Positions 38,059 through 52,627 of a DNA stretch of 64,000 bases are shown here, in pieces (the stretch's first letter is position 1; every line of letters begins with the position of its first letter). The DNA comes from Siphonodentalium dalli. Taxonomy: Eukaryota; Mollusca; Scaphopoda; Gadilida; Siphonodentaliidae. A model generated the notes under the pieces. That model saw only the letters and a program-made list of their open reading frames with translations. It made no database searches and was not told the origin of the DNA. The stretch spans positions 140,757,954 to 140,821,953 of the forward strand of contig CP136064.1 in NCBI GenBank assembly GCA_032622095.1. Reading direction: 5' to 3'. The position numbers and the translations under genes are program-made.

Positions 38059-39272
38059 GCTCGGACAAAGGTTGTTGTTATCAATTAACGATCGGTATGC
38101 ACGAATGAGCAGGCACGCGACATTTGGGCATCATCGGGCGAAAATTGGCTAGATGCATGCAAATTGAAGTACTGAAATTTGAAACTTATACAAGTTTGGA
38201 ACCCGTTAACGCAGATATATGGGGTTGGTGTCATTCGACGGGGATTATCGAGGCGGATGCAATGATGTCAGATTCGAAAAATTTGTTGGGCGAATAGCTG
38301 AGATATGGGCATTTTTTCGAAGTTATGAGTGGATATTCACACGCAAATATTCCTATCGTGTATATCTCATGAAGACGAACTCAACGACACCGGTCGCAAC
38401 TCTCTAGCTTAAAAACCGACCGAGATAGAGAGGTTTTATCAACAAGTCACCTATTGTCGCGGTAATGATGTTTTTGCATAGAAACGGGTCCATTGAAGTC
38501 AAAAATGCCAATATTACTTATGCTAACCATCACAAACAGTTTCTACCTGTATATTATTATACTTCCATATTTTAATATGGGAGTATATTGTATTTCTGTT
38601 GACCCAGTTTTCCGTTTAATTTGACATACTGAGAAAAATAATGGAACTAGGAACGCGAAATTTCTTGGAAAAGTAGGCATCTAAGAACTGCTAAAAATGT
38701 ACGCCTCGGAATTTCGTTACGACTTTTCTTTGCAGAGTTATCGCCCTTATACGTTTCTCCATTTTTATTATTATTATTATTTTTCTGAGTAAATTTGGTA
38801 CACGAGATCTCAGGAACCGCTGAATGTACAACGCTGAAATTTTCAGATTGTGTACAGATTCTACAGTAGGCGGCGGTAAATCTATTGATAATTCTATCCG
38901 TGTTTGATTTATTGAGTTATGGCCCTTAAACCGGCCTCTCACATTTATCGACAATTGTAGAGTATATCTGGAACGCATTGAGGCAGCGGAACGGGACAAA
39001 TGTTATGATGTAGAGCAACTTAAACTTGGTTCAGTTCCACAAAATAGACGTTGTCCGATTACTACCCGGGGAGTGGAGAACGGGTGTTCAAATTTGTAAA
39101 AAATGAAGTCTCTTCGATTTCCATCAAACTTACATGTCATAGTCTCCAATTTAATCCGATAACGATGCCGTAAAAAATTTGTAAATCGGTAGAAAATTGA
39201 CAGAGTTACCGATCCCTGAATGTCCAAAAATGACGAAAAAATCCTTGTGCCCACAACTCCTCCCAGACCGAT
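38059..39272. repeat. B monomer 26
   Basis: A at 38502 (GTCAAAAATG), shared only with B16. Confidence 0.95.
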
Positions 39273-42200
39273 GCTCGGACAAAGGTTGTTGTTATCAATT
39301 AACGATCGGTATGCACGAATGAGCAGGCACGCGACATTTGGGCATCATCGGGCGAAAATTGGCTAGATGCATGCAAATTGAAGTACTGAAATTTGAAACT
39401 TATACAAGTTTGGAACCCGTTAACGCAGATATATGGGGTTGGTGTCATTCGACGGGGATTATCGAGGCGGATGCAATGATGTCAGATTCGAAAAATTTGT
39501 TGGGCGAATAGCTGAGATATGGGCATTTTTTCGAAGTTATGAGTGGATATTCACACGCAAATATTCCTATCGTGTATATCTCATGAAGACGAACTCAACG
39601 ACACCGGTCGCAACTCTCTAGCTTAAAAACCGACCGAGATAGAGAGGTTTTATCAACAAGTCACCTATTGTCGCGGTAATGATGTTTTTGCATAGAAACG
39701 GGTCCATTGAAGTCAGAAATGCCAATATTACTTATGCTAACCATCACAAACAGTTTCTACCTGTATATTATTATACTTCCATATTTTAATATGGGAGTAT
39801 ATTGTATTTCTGTTGACCCAGTTTTCCGTTTAATTTGACATACTGAGAAAAATAATGGAACTAGGAACGCGAAATTTCTTGGAAAAGTAGGCATCTAAGA
39901 ACTGCTAAAAATGTACGCCTCGGAATTTCGTTACGACTTTTCTTTGCAGAGTTATCGCCCTTATACGTTTCTCCATTTTTATTATTATTATTATTTTTCT
40001 GAGTAAATTTGGTACACGAGATCTCAGGAACCGCTGAATGTACAACGCTGAAATTTTCAGATTGTGTACAGATTCTACAGTAGGCGGCGGTAAATCTATT
40101 GATAATTCTATCCGTGTTTGATTTATTGAGTTATGGCCCTTAAACCGGCCTCTCACATTTATCGACAATTGTAGAGTATATCTGGAACGCATTGAGGCAG
40201 CGGAACGGGACAAATGTTATGATGTAGAGCAACTTAAACTTGGTTCAGTTCCACAAAATAGACGTTGTCCGATTACTACCCGGGGAGTGGAGAACGGGTG
40301 TTCAAATTTGTAAAAAATGAAGTCTCTTCGATTTCCATCAAACTTACATGTCATAGTCTCCAATTTAATCCGATAACGATGCCGTAAAAAATTTGTAAAT
40401 CGGTAGAAAATTGACAGAGTTACCGATCCCTGAATGTCCAAAAATGACGAAAAAATCCTTGTGCCCACAACTCCTCCCAGACCGATGCTCGGACAAAGGT
40501 TGTTGTTATCAATTAACGATCGGTATGCACGAATGAGCAGGCACGCGACATTTGGGCATCATCGGGCGAAAATTGGCTAGATGCATGCAAATTGAAGTAC
40601 TGAAATTTGAAACTTATACAAGTTTGGAACCCGTTAACGCAGATATATGGGGTTGGTGTCATTCGACGGGGATTATCGAGGCGGATGCAATGATGTCAGA
40701 TTCGAAAAATTTGTTGGGCGAATAGCTGAGATATGGGCATTTTTTCGAAGTTATGAGTGGATATTCACACGCAAATATTCCTATCGTGTATATCTCATGA
40801 AGACGAACTCAACGACACCGGTCGCAACTCTCTAGCTTAAAAACCGACCGAGATAGAGAGGTTTTATCAACAAGTCACCTATTGTCGCGGTAATGATGTT
40901 TTTGCATAGAAACGGGTCCATTGAAGTCAGAAATGCCAATATTACTTATGCTAACCATCACAAACAGTTTCTACCTGTATATTATTATACTTCCATATTT
41001 TAATATGGGAGTATATTGTATTTCTGTTGACCCAGTTTTCCGTTTAATTTGACATACTGAGAAAAATAATGGAACTAGGAACGCGAAATTTCTTGGAAAA
41101 GTAGGCATCTAAGAACTGCTAAAAATGTACGCCTCGGAATTTCGTTACGACTTTTCTTTGCAGAGTTATCGCCCTTATACGTTTCTCCATTTTTATTATT
41201 ATTATTATTTTTCTGAGTAAATTTGGTACACGAGATCTCAGGAACCGCTGAATGTACAACGCTGAAATTTTCAGATTGTGTACAGATTCTACAGTAGGCG
41301 GCGGTAAATCTATTGATAATTCTATCCGTGTTTGATTTATTGAGTTATGGCCCTTAAACCGGCCTCTCACATTTATCGACAATTGTAGAGTATATCTGGA
41401 ACGCATTGAGGCAGCGGAACGGGACAAATGTTATGATGTAGAGCAACTTAAACTTGGTTCAGTTCCACAAAATAGACGTTGTCCGATTACTACCCGGGGA
41501 GTGGAGAACGGGTGTTCAAATTTGTAAAAAATGAAGTCTCTTCGATTTCCATCAAACTTACATGTCATAGTCTCCAATTTAATCCGATAACGATGCCGTA
41601 AAAAATTTGTAAATCGGTAGAAAATTGACAGAGTTACCGATCCCTGAATGTCCAAAAATGACGAAAAAATCCTTGTGCCCACAACTCCTCCCAGACCGAT
41701 GCTCGGACAAAGGTTGTTGTTATCAATTAACGATCGGTATGCACGAATGAGCAGGCACGCGACATTTGGGCATCATCGGGCGAAAATTGGCTAGATGCAT
41801 GCAAATTGAAGTACTGAAATTTGAAACTTATACAAGTTTGGAACCCGTTAACGCAGATATATGGGGTTGGTGTCATTCGACGGGGATTATCGAGGCGGAT
41901 GCAATGATGTCAGATTCGAAAAATTTGTTGGGCGAATAGCTGAGATATGGGCATTTTTTCGAAGTTATGAGTGGATATTCACACGCAAATATTCCTATCG
42001 TGTATATCTCATGAAGACGAACTCAACGACACCGGTCGCAACTCTCTAGCTTAAAAACCGACCGAGATAGAGAGGTTTTATCAACAAGTCACCTATTGTC
42101 GCGGTAATGATGTTTTTGCATAGAAACGGGTCCATTGAAGTCAGAAATGCCAATATTACTTATGCTAACCATCACAAACAGTTTCTACCTGTATATTATT

Positions 42201-42914
42201 ATACTTCCATATTTTAATATGGGAGTATATTGTATTTCTGTTGACCCAGTTTTCCGTTTAATTTGACATACTGAGAAAAATAATGGAACTAGGAACGCGA
42301 AATTTCTTGGAAAAGTAGGCATCTAAGAACTGCTAAAAATGTACGCCTCGGAATTTCGTTACGACTTTTCTTTGCAGAGTTATCGCCCTTATACGTTTCT
42401 CCATTTTTATTATTATTATTATTTTTCTGAGTAAATTTGGTACACGAGATCTCAGGAACCGCTGAATGTACAACGCTGAAATTTTCAGATTGTGTACAGA
42501 TTCTACAGTAGGCGGCGGTAAATCTATTGATAATTCTATCCGTGTTTGATTTATTGAGTTATGGCCCTTAAACCGGCCTCTCACATTTATCGACAATTGT
42601 AGAGTATATCTGGAACGCATTGAGGCAGCGGAACGGGACAAATGTTATGATGTAGAGCAACTTAAACTTGGTTCAGTTCCACAAAATAGACGTTGTCCGA
42701 TTACTACCCGGGGAGTGGAGAACGGGTGTTCAAATTTGTAAAAAATGAAGTCTCTTCGATTTCCATCAAACTTACATGTCATAGTCTCCAATTTAATCCG
42801 ATAACGATGCCGTAAAAAATTTGTAAATCGGTAGAAAATTGACAGAGTTACCGATCCCTGAATGTCCAAAAATGACGAAAAAATCCTTGTGCCCACAACT
42901 CCTCCCAGACCGAT
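39273..42914. repeat. B monomers 27-29, majority sequence
   Basis: Copies starting at 39273, 40487 and 41701 with no variant found. Confidence 0.9.
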
Positions 42915-44128
42915 GCTCGGACAAAGGTTGTTGTTATCAATTAACGATCGGTATGCACGAATGAGCAGGCACGCGACATTTGGGCATCATCGGGCGAAAA
43001 TTGGCTAGATGCATGCAAATTGAAGTACTGAAATTTGAAACTTATACAAGTTTGGAACCCGTTAACGCAGATATATGGGGTGGCGTCATTCGACGGGGAT
43101 TATCGAGGCGGATGCAATGATGTCAGATTCGAAAAAATTTGTTGGGCGAATAGCTGAGATATGGGCATTTTTTCGAAGTTATGAGTGGATATTCACACGC
43201 AAATATTCCTATCGTGTATATCTCATGAAGACGAACTCAACGACACCGGTCGCAACTCTCTAGCTTAAAAACCGACCGAGATAGAGAGGTTTTATCAACA
43301 AGTCACCTATTGTCGCGGTAATGATGTTTTTGCATAGAAACGGGTCCATTGAAGTCAGAAATGCCAATATTACTTATGCTAACCATCACAAACAGTTTCT
43401 ACCTGTATATTATTATACTTCCATATTTTAATATGGGAGTATATTGTATTTCTGTTGACCCAGTTTTCCGTTTAATTTGACATACTGAGAAAAATAATGG
43501 AACTAGGAACGCGAAATTTCTTGGAAAAGTAGGCATCTAAGAACTGCTAAAAATGTACGCCTCGGAATTTCGTTACGACTTTTCTTTGCAGAGTTATCGC
43601 CCTTATACGTTTCTCCATTTTTATTATTATTATTATTTTTCTGAGTAAATTTGGTACACGAGATCTCAGGAACCGCTGAATGTACAACGCTGAAATTTTC
43701 AGATTGTGTACAGATTCTACAGTAGGCGGCGGTAAATCTATTGATAATTCTATCCGTGTTTGATTTATTGAGTTATGGCCCTTAAACCGGCCTCTCATAT
43801 TTATCGACAATTGTAGAGTATATCTGGAACGCATTGAGGCAGCGGAACGGGACAAATGTTATGATGTAGAGCAACTTAAACTTGGTTCAGTTCCACAAAA
43901 TAGACGTTGTCCGATAACTACCCGGGGAGTGGAGAACGGGTGTTCAAATTTGTAAAAAATGAAGTCTCTTCGATTTCCATCAAACTTACATGTCATAGTC
44001 TCCAATTTAATCCGATAACGATGCCGTAAAAAATTTGTAAATCGGTAGAAAATTGACAGAGTTACCGATCCCTGAATGTCCAAAAATGACGAAAAAATCC
44101 TTGTGCCCACAACTCCTCCCAGACCGAT
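42915..44128. repeat. B monomer 30, the most diverged B copy
   Basis: Five changes: a missing T at about 43081, C at 43084 (GGCGTC), an extra A in the run at 43132-43137, T at 43798 (CTCATAT) and A at 43916 (CGATAACTA). The two indels cancel, so the length stays 1,214 bp. Confidence 0.95.
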
Positions 44129-46556
44129 GCTCGGACAAAGGTTGTTGTTATCAATTAACGATCGGTATGCACGAATGAGCAGGCACGCGACATTTGGGCA
44201 TCATCGGGCGAAAATTGGCTAGATGCATGCAAATTGAAGTACTGAAATTTGAAACTTATACAAGTTTGGAACCCGTTAACGCAGATATATGGGGTTGGTG
44301 TCATTCGACGGGGATTATCGAGGCGGATGCAATGATGTCAGATTCGAAAAATTTGTTGGGCGAATAGCTGAGATATGGGCATTTTTTCGAAGTTATGAGT
44401 GGATATTCACACGCAAATATTCCTATCGTGTATATCTCATGAAGACGAACTCAACGACACCGGTCGCAACTCTCTAGCTTAAAAACCGACCGAGATAGAG
44501 AGGTTTTATCAACAAGTCACCTATTGTCGCGGTAATGATGTTTTTGCATAGAAACGGGTCCATTGAAGTCAGAAATGCCAATATTACTTATGCTAACCAT
44601 CACAAACAGTTTCTACCTGTATATTATTATACTTCCATATTTTAATATGGGAGTATATTGTATTTCTGTTGACCCAGTTTTCCGTTTAATTTGACATACT
44701 GAGAAAAATAATGGAACTAGGAACGCGAAATTTCTTGGAAAAGTAGGCATCTAAGAACTGCTAAAAATGTACGCCTCGGAATTTCGTTACGACTTTTCTT
44801 TGCAGAGTTATCGCCCTTATACGTTTCTCCATTTTTATTATTATTATTATTTTTCTGAGTAAATTTGGTACACGAGATCTCAGGAACCGCTGAATGTACA
44901 ACGCTGAAATTTTCAGATTGTGTACAGATTCTACAGTAGGCGGCGGTAAATCTATTGATAATTCTATCCGTGTTTGATTTATTGAGTTATGGCCCTTAAA
45001 CCGGCCTCTCACATTTATCGACAATTGTAGAGTATATCTGGAACGCATTGAGGCAGCGGAACGGGACAAATGTTATGATGTAGAGCAACTTAAACTTGGT
45101 TCAGTTCCACAAAATAGACGTTGTCCGATTACTACCCGGGGAGTGGAGAACGGGTGTTCAAATTTGTAAAAAATGAAGTCTCTTCGATTTCCATCAAACT
45201 TACATGTCATAGTCTCCAATTTAATCCGATAACGATGCCGTAAAAAATTTGTAAATCGGTAGAAAATTGACAGAGTTACCGATCCCTGAATGTCCAAAAA
45301 TGACGAAAAAATCCTTGTGCCCACAACTCCTCCCAGACCGATGCTCGGACAAAGGTTGTTGTTATCAATTAACGATCGGTATGCACGAATGAGCAGGCAC
45401 GCGACATTTGGGCATCATCGGGCGAAAATTGGCTAGATGCATGCAAATTGAAGTACTGAAATTTGAAACTTATACAAGTTTGGAACCCGTTAACGCAGAT
45501 ATATGGGGTTGGTGTCATTCGACGGGGATTATCGAGGCGGATGCAATGATGTCAGATTCGAAAAATTTGTTGGGCGAATAGCTGAGATATGGGCATTTTT
45601 TCGAAGTTATGAGTGGATATTCACACGCAAATATTCCTATCGTGTATATCTCATGAAGACGAACTCAACGACACCGGTCGCAACTCTCTAGCTTAAAAAC
45701 CGACCGAGATAGAGAGGTTTTATCAACAAGTCACCTATTGTCGCGGTAATGATGTTTTTGCATAGAAACGGGTCCATTGAAGTCAGAAATGCCAATATTA
45801 CTTATGCTAACCATCACAAACAGTTTCTACCTGTATATTATTATACTTCCATATTTTAATATGGGAGTATATTGTATTTCTGTTGACCCAGTTTTCCGTT
45901 TAATTTGACATACTGAGAAAAATAATGGAACTAGGAACGCGAAATTTCTTGGAAAAGTAGGCATCTAAGAACTGCTAAAAATGTACGCCTCGGAATTTCG
46001 TTACGACTTTTCTTTGCAGAGTTATCGCCCTTATACGTTTCTCCATTTTTATTATTATTATTATTTTTCTGAGTAAATTTGGTACACGAGATCTCAGGAA
46101 CCGCTGAATGTACAACGCTGAAATTTTCAGATTGTGTACAGATTCTACAGTAGGCGGCGGTAAATCTATTGATAATTCTATCCGTGTTTGATTTATTGAG
46201 TTATGGCCCTTAAACCGGCCTCTCACATTTATCGACAATTGTAGAGTATATCTGGAACGCATTGAGGCAGCGGAACGGGACAAATGTTATGATGTAGAGC
46301 AACTTAAACTTGGTTCAGTTCCACAAAATAGACGTTGTCCGATTACTACCCGGGGAGTGGAGAACGGGTGTTCAAATTTGTAAAAAATGAAGTCTCTTCG
46401 ATTTCCATCAAACTTACATGTCATAGTCTCCAATTTAATCCGATAACGATGCCGTAAAAAATTTGTAAATCGGTAGAAAATTGACAGAGTTACCGATCCC
46501 TGAATGTCCAAAAATGACGAAAAAATCCTTGTGCCCACAACTCCTCCCAGACCGAT
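44129..46556. repeat. B monomers 31-32, majority sequence
   Basis: Copies starting at 44129 and 45343 with no variant found. Confidence 0.9.
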
Positions 46557-47771
46557 GCTCGGACAAAGGTTGTTGTTATCAATTAACGATCGGTATGCAC
46601 GAATGAGCAGGCACGCGACATTTGGGCATCATCGGGCGAAAATTGGCTAGATGCATGCAAATTGAAGTACTGAAATTTGAAACTTATACAAGTTTGGAAC
46701 CCGTTAACGCAGATATATGGGGTTGGCGTCATTCGACGGGGATTATCGAGGCGGATGCAATGATGTCAGATTCGAAAAAATTTGTTGGGCGAATAGCTGA
46801 GATATGGGCATTTTTTCGAAGTTATGAGTGGATATTCACACGCAAATATTCCTATCGTGTATATCTCATGAAGACGAACTCAACGACACCGGTCGCAACT
46901 CTCTAGCTTAAAAACCGACCGAGATAGAGAGGTTTTATCAACAAGTCACCTATTGTCGCGGTAATGATGTTTTTGCATAGAAACGGGTCCATTGAAGTCA
47001 GAAATGCCAATATTACTTATGCTAACCATCACAAACAGTTTCTACCTGTATATTATTATACTTCCATATTTTAATATGGGAGTATATTGTATTTCTGTTG
47101 ACCCAGTTTTCCGTTTAATTTGACATACTGAGAAAAATAATGGAACTAGGAACGCGAAATTTCTTGGAAAAGTAGGCATCTAAGAACTGCTAAAAATGTA
47201 CGCCTCGGAATTTCGTTACGACTTTTCTTTGCAGAGTTATCGCCCTTATACGTTTCTCCATTTTTATTATTATTATTATTTTTCTGAGTAAATTTGGTAC
47301 ACGAGATCTCAGGAACCGCTGAATGTACAACGCTGAAATTTTCAGATTGTGTACAGATTCTACAGTAGGCGGCGGTAAATCTATTGATAATTCTATCCGT
47401 GTTTGATTTATTGAGTTATGGCCCTTAAACCGGCCTCTCACATTTATCGACAATTGTAGAGTATATCTGGAACGCATTGAGGCAGCGGAACGGGACAAAT
47501 GTTATGATGTAGAGCAACTTAAACTTGGTTCAGTTCCACAAAATAGACGTTGTCCGATTACTACCCGGGGAGTGGAGAACGGGTGTTCAAATTTGTAAAA
47601 AATGAAGTCTCTTCGATTTCCATCAAACTTACATGTCATAGTCTCCAATTTAATCCGATAACGATGCCGTAAAAAATTTGTAAATCGGTAGAAAATTGAC
47701 AGAGTTACCGATCCCTGAATGTCCAAAAATGACGAAAAAATCCTTGTGCCCACAACTCCTCCCAGACCGAT
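46557..47771. repeat. B monomer 33 (1,215 bp)
   Basis: C at 46727 (GGCGTC) and an extra A in the run at 46775-46780. This two-variant haplotype is shared with B30, three units upstream. Confidence 0.95.
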
Positions 47772-48985
47772 GCTCGGACAAAGGTTGTTGTTATCAATTA
47801 ACGATCGGTATGCACGAATGAGCAGGCACGCGACATTTGGGCATCATCGGGCGAAAATTGGCTAGATGCATGCAAATTGAAGTACTGAAATTTGAAACTT
47901 ATACAAGTGTGGAACCCGTTAACGCAGATATATGGGGTTGGTGTCATTCGACGGGGATTATCGAGGCGGATGCAATGATGTCAGATTCGAAAAATTTGTT
48001 GGGCGAATAGCTGAGATATGGGCATTTTTTCGAAGTTATGAGTGGATATTCACACGCAAATATTCCTATCGTGTATATCTCATGAAGACGAACTCAACGA
48101 CACCGGTCGCAACTCTCTAGCTTAAAAACCGACCGAGATAGAGAGGTTTTATCAACAAGTCACCTATTGTCGCGGTAATGATGTTTTTGCATAGAAACGG
48201 GTCCATTGAAGTCAGAAATGCCAATATTACTTATGCTAACCATCACAAACAGTTTCTACCTGTATATTATTATACTTCCATATTTTAATATGGGAGTATA
48301 TTGTATTTCTGTTGACCCAGTTTTCCGTTTAATTTGACATACTGAGAAAAATAATGGAACTAGGAACGCGAAATTTCTTGGAAAAGTAGGCATCTAAGAA
48401 CTGCTAAAAATGTACGCCTCGGAATTTCGTTACGACTTTTCTTTGCAGAGTTATCGCCCTTATACGTTTCTCCATTTTTATTATTATTATTATTTTTCTG
48501 AGTAAATTTGGTACACGAGATCTCAGGAACCGCTGAATGTACAACGCTGAAATTTTCAGATTGTGTACAGATTCTACAGTAGGCGGCGGTAAATCTATTG
48601 ATAATTCTATCCGTGTTTGATTTATTGAGTTATGGCCCTTAAACCGGCCTCTCACATTTATCGACAATTGTAGAGTATATCTGGAACGCATTGAGGCAGC
48701 GGAACGGGACAAATGTTATGATGTAGAGCAACTTAAACTTGGTTCAGTTCCACAAAATAGACGTTGTCCGATTACTACCCGGGGAGTGGAGAACGGGTGT
48801 TCAAATTTGTAAAAAATGAAGTCTCTTCGATTTCCATCAAACTTACATGTCATAGTCTCCAATTTAATCCGATAACGATGCCGTAAAAAATTTGTAAATC
48901 GGTAGAAAATTGACAGAGTTACCGATCCCTGAATGTCCAAAAATGACGAAAAAATCCTTGTGCCCACAACTCCTCCCAGACCGAT
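47772..48985. repeat. B monomer 34
   Basis: Private G at 47909 (AAGTGTGG, majority AAGTTTGG). Confidence 0.95.
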
Positions 48986-50199
48986 GCTCGGACAAAGGTT
49001 GTTGTTATCAATTAACGATCGGTATGCACGAATGAGCAGGCACGCGACATTTGGGCATCATCGGGCGAAAATTGGCTAGATGCATGCAAATTGAAGTACT
49101 GAAATTTGAAACTTATACAAGTTTGGAACCCGTTAACGCAGATATATGGGGTTGGTGTCATTCGACGGGGATTATCGAGGCGGATGCAATGATGTCAGAT
49201 TCGAAAAATTTGTTGGGCGAATAGCTGAGATATGGGCATTTTTTCGAAGTTATGAGTGGATATTCATACGCAAATATTCCTATCGTGTATATCTCATGAA
49301 GACGAACTCAACGACACCGGTCGCAACTCTCTAGCTTAAAAACCGACCGAGATAGAGAGGTTTTATCAACAAGTCACCTATTGTCGCGGTAATGATGTTT
49401 TTGCATAGAAACGGGTCCATTGAAGTCAGAAATGCCAATATTACTTATGCTAACCATCACAAACAGTTTCTACCTGTATATTATTATACTTCCATATTTT
49501 AATATGGGAGTATATTGTATTTCTGTTGACCCAGTTTTCCGTTTAATTTGACATACTGAGAAAAATAATGGAACTAGGAACGCGAAATTTCTTGGAAAAG
49601 TAGGCATCTAAGAACTGCTAAAAATGTACGCCTCGGAATTTCGTTACGACTTTTCTTTGCAGAGTTATCGCCCTTATACGTTTCTCCATTTTTATTATTA
49701 TTATTATTTTTCTGAGTAAATTTGGTACACGAGATCTCAGGAACCGCTGAATGTACAACGCTGAAATTTTCAGATTGTGTACAGATTCTACAGTAGGCGG
49801 CGGTAAATCTATTGATAATTCTATCCGTGTTTGATTTATTGAGTTATGGCCCTTAAACCGGCCTCTCACATTTATCGACAATTGTAGAGTATATCTGGAA
49901 CGCATTGAGGCAGCGGAACGGGACAAATGTTATGATGTAGAGCAACTTAAACTTGGTTCAGTTCCACAAAATAGACGTTGTCCGATTACTACCCGGGGAG
50001 TGGAGAACGGGTGTTCAAATTTGTAAAAAATGAAGTCTCTTCGATTTCCATCAAACTTACATGTCATAGTCTCCAATTTAATCCGATAACGATGCCGTAA
50101 AAAATTTGTAAATCGGTAGAAAATTGACAGAGTTACCGACCCCTGAATGTCCAAAAATGACGAAAAAATCCTTGTGCCCACAACTCCTCCCAGACCGAT
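48986..50199. repeat. B monomer 35
   Basis: T at 49267 (shared with B1, B14 and B24) and C at 50140 (CCGACCCCTG), the first of four consecutive copies with this C. Confidence 0.95.
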
Positions 50200-52627
50200 G
50201 CTCGGACAAAGGTTGTTGTTATCAATTAACGATCGGTATGCACGAATGAGCAGGCACGCGACATTTGGGCATCATCGGGCGAAAATTGGCTAGATGCATG
50301 CAAATTGAAGTACTGAAATTTGAAACTTATACAAGTTTGGAACCCGTTAACGCAGATATATGGGGTTGGTGTCATTCGACGGGGATTATCGAGGCGGATG
50401 CAATGATGTCAGATTCGAATAATTTGTTGGGCGAATAGCTGAGATATGGGCATTTTTTCGAAGTTATGAGTGGATATTCACACGCAAATATTCCTATCGT
50501 GTATATCTCATGAAGACGAACTCAACGACACCGGTCGCAACTCTCTAGCTTAAAAACCGACCGAGATAGAGAGGTTTTATCAACAAGTCACCTATTGTCG
50601 CGGTAATGATGTTTTTGCATAGAAACGGGTCCATTGAAGTCAGAAATGCCAATATTACTTATGCTAACCATCACAAACAGTTTCTACCTGTATATTATTA
50701 TACTTCCATATTTTAATATGGGAGTATATTGTATTTCTGTTGACCCAGTTTTCCGTTTAATTTGACATACTGAGAAAAATAATGGAACTAGGAACGCGAA
50801 ATTTCTTGGAAAAGTAGGCATCTAAGAACTGCTAAAAATGTACGCCTCGGAATTTCGTTACGACTTTTCTTTGCAGAGTTATCGCCCTTATACGTTTCTC
50901 CATTTTTATTATTATTATTATTTTTCTGAGTAAATTTGGTACACGAGATCTCAGGAACCGCTGAATGTACAACGCTGAAATTTTCAGATTGTGTACAGAT
51001 TCTACAGTAGGCGGCGGTAAATCTATTGATAATTCTATCCGTGTTTGATTTATTGAGTTATGGCCCTTAAACCGGCCTCTCACATTTATCGACAATTGTA
51101 GAGTATATCTGGAACGCATTGAGGCAGCGGAACGGGACAAATGTTATGATGTAGAGCAACTTAAACTTGGTTCAGTTCCACAAAATAGACGTTGTCCGAT
51201 TACTACCCGGGGAGTGGAGAACGGGTGTTCAAATTTGTAAAAAATGAAGTCTCTTCGATTTCCATCAAACTTACATGTCATAGTCTCCAATTTAATCCGA
51301 TAACGATGCCGTAAAAAATTTGTAAATCGGTAGAAAATTGACAGAGTTACCGACCCCTGAATGTCCAAAAATGACGAAAAAATCCTTGTGCCCACAACTC
51401 CTCCCAGACCGATGCTCGGACAAAGGTTGTTGTTATCAATTAACGATCGGTATGCACGAATGAGCAGGCACGCGACATTTGGGCATCATCGGGCGAAAAT
51501 TGGCTAGATGCATGCAAATTGAAGTACTGAAATTTGAAACTTATACAAGTTTGGAACCCGTTAACGCAGATATATGGGGTTGGTGTCATTCGACGGGGAT
51601 TATCGAGGCGGATGCAATGATGTCAGATTCGAAAAATTTGTTGGGCGAATAGCTGAGATATGGGCATTTTTTCGAAGTTATGAGTGGATATTCACACGCA
51701 AATATTCCTATCGTGTATATCTCATGAAGACGAACTCAACGACACCGGTCGCAACTCTCTAGCTTAAAAACCGACCGAGATAGAGAGGTTTTATCAACAA
51801 GTCACCTATTGTCGCGGTAATGATGTTTTTGCATAGAAACGGGTCCATTGAAGTCAGAAATGCCAATATTACTTATGCTAACCATCACAAACAGTTTCTA
51901 CCTGTATATTATTATACTTCCATATTTTAATATGGGAGTATATTGTATTTCTGTTGACCCAGTTTTCCGTTTAATTTGACATACTGAGAAAAATAATGGA
52001 ACTAGGAACGCGAAATTTCTTGGAAAAGTAGGCATCTAAGAACTGCAAAAAATGTACTCCTCGGAATTTCGTTACGACTTTTCTTTGCAGAGTTATCGCC
52101 CTTATACGTTTCTCCATTTTTATTATTATTATTATTTTTCTGAGTAAATTTGGTACACGAGATCTCAGGAACCGCTGAATGTACAACGCTGAAATTTTCA
52201 GATTGTGTACAGATTCTACAGTAGGCGGCGGTAAATCTATTGATAATTCTATCCGTGTTTGATTTATTGAGTTATGGCCCTTAAACCGGCCTCTCACATT
52301 TATCGACAATTGTAGAGTATATCTGGAACGCATTGAGGCAGCGGAACGGGACAAATGTTATGATGTAGAGCAACTTAAACTTGGTTCAGTTCCACAAAAT
52401 AGACGTTGTCCGATTACTACCCGGGGAGTGGAGAACGGGTGTTCAAATTTGTAAAAAATGAAGTCTCTTCGATTTCCATCAAACTTACATGTCATAGTCT
52501 CCAATTTAATCCGATAACGATGCCGTAAAAAATTTGTAAATCGGTAGAAAATTGACAGAGTTACCGACCCCTGAATGTCCAAAAATGACGAAAAAATCCT
52601 TGTGCCCACAACTCCTCCCAGACCGAT
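50200..52627. repeat. B monomers 36-37, first copy of a 2-unit block
   Basis: B36 (50200-51413) has T at 50420 (CGAATAATT) and C at 51354. B37 (51414-52627) has A at 52047 and T at 52058 (CAAAAAATGTACTCC) and C at 52568. The same ordered set recurs 2,428 bp downstream in B38-B39, marking a dimeric higher-order unit. Confidence 0.85.
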
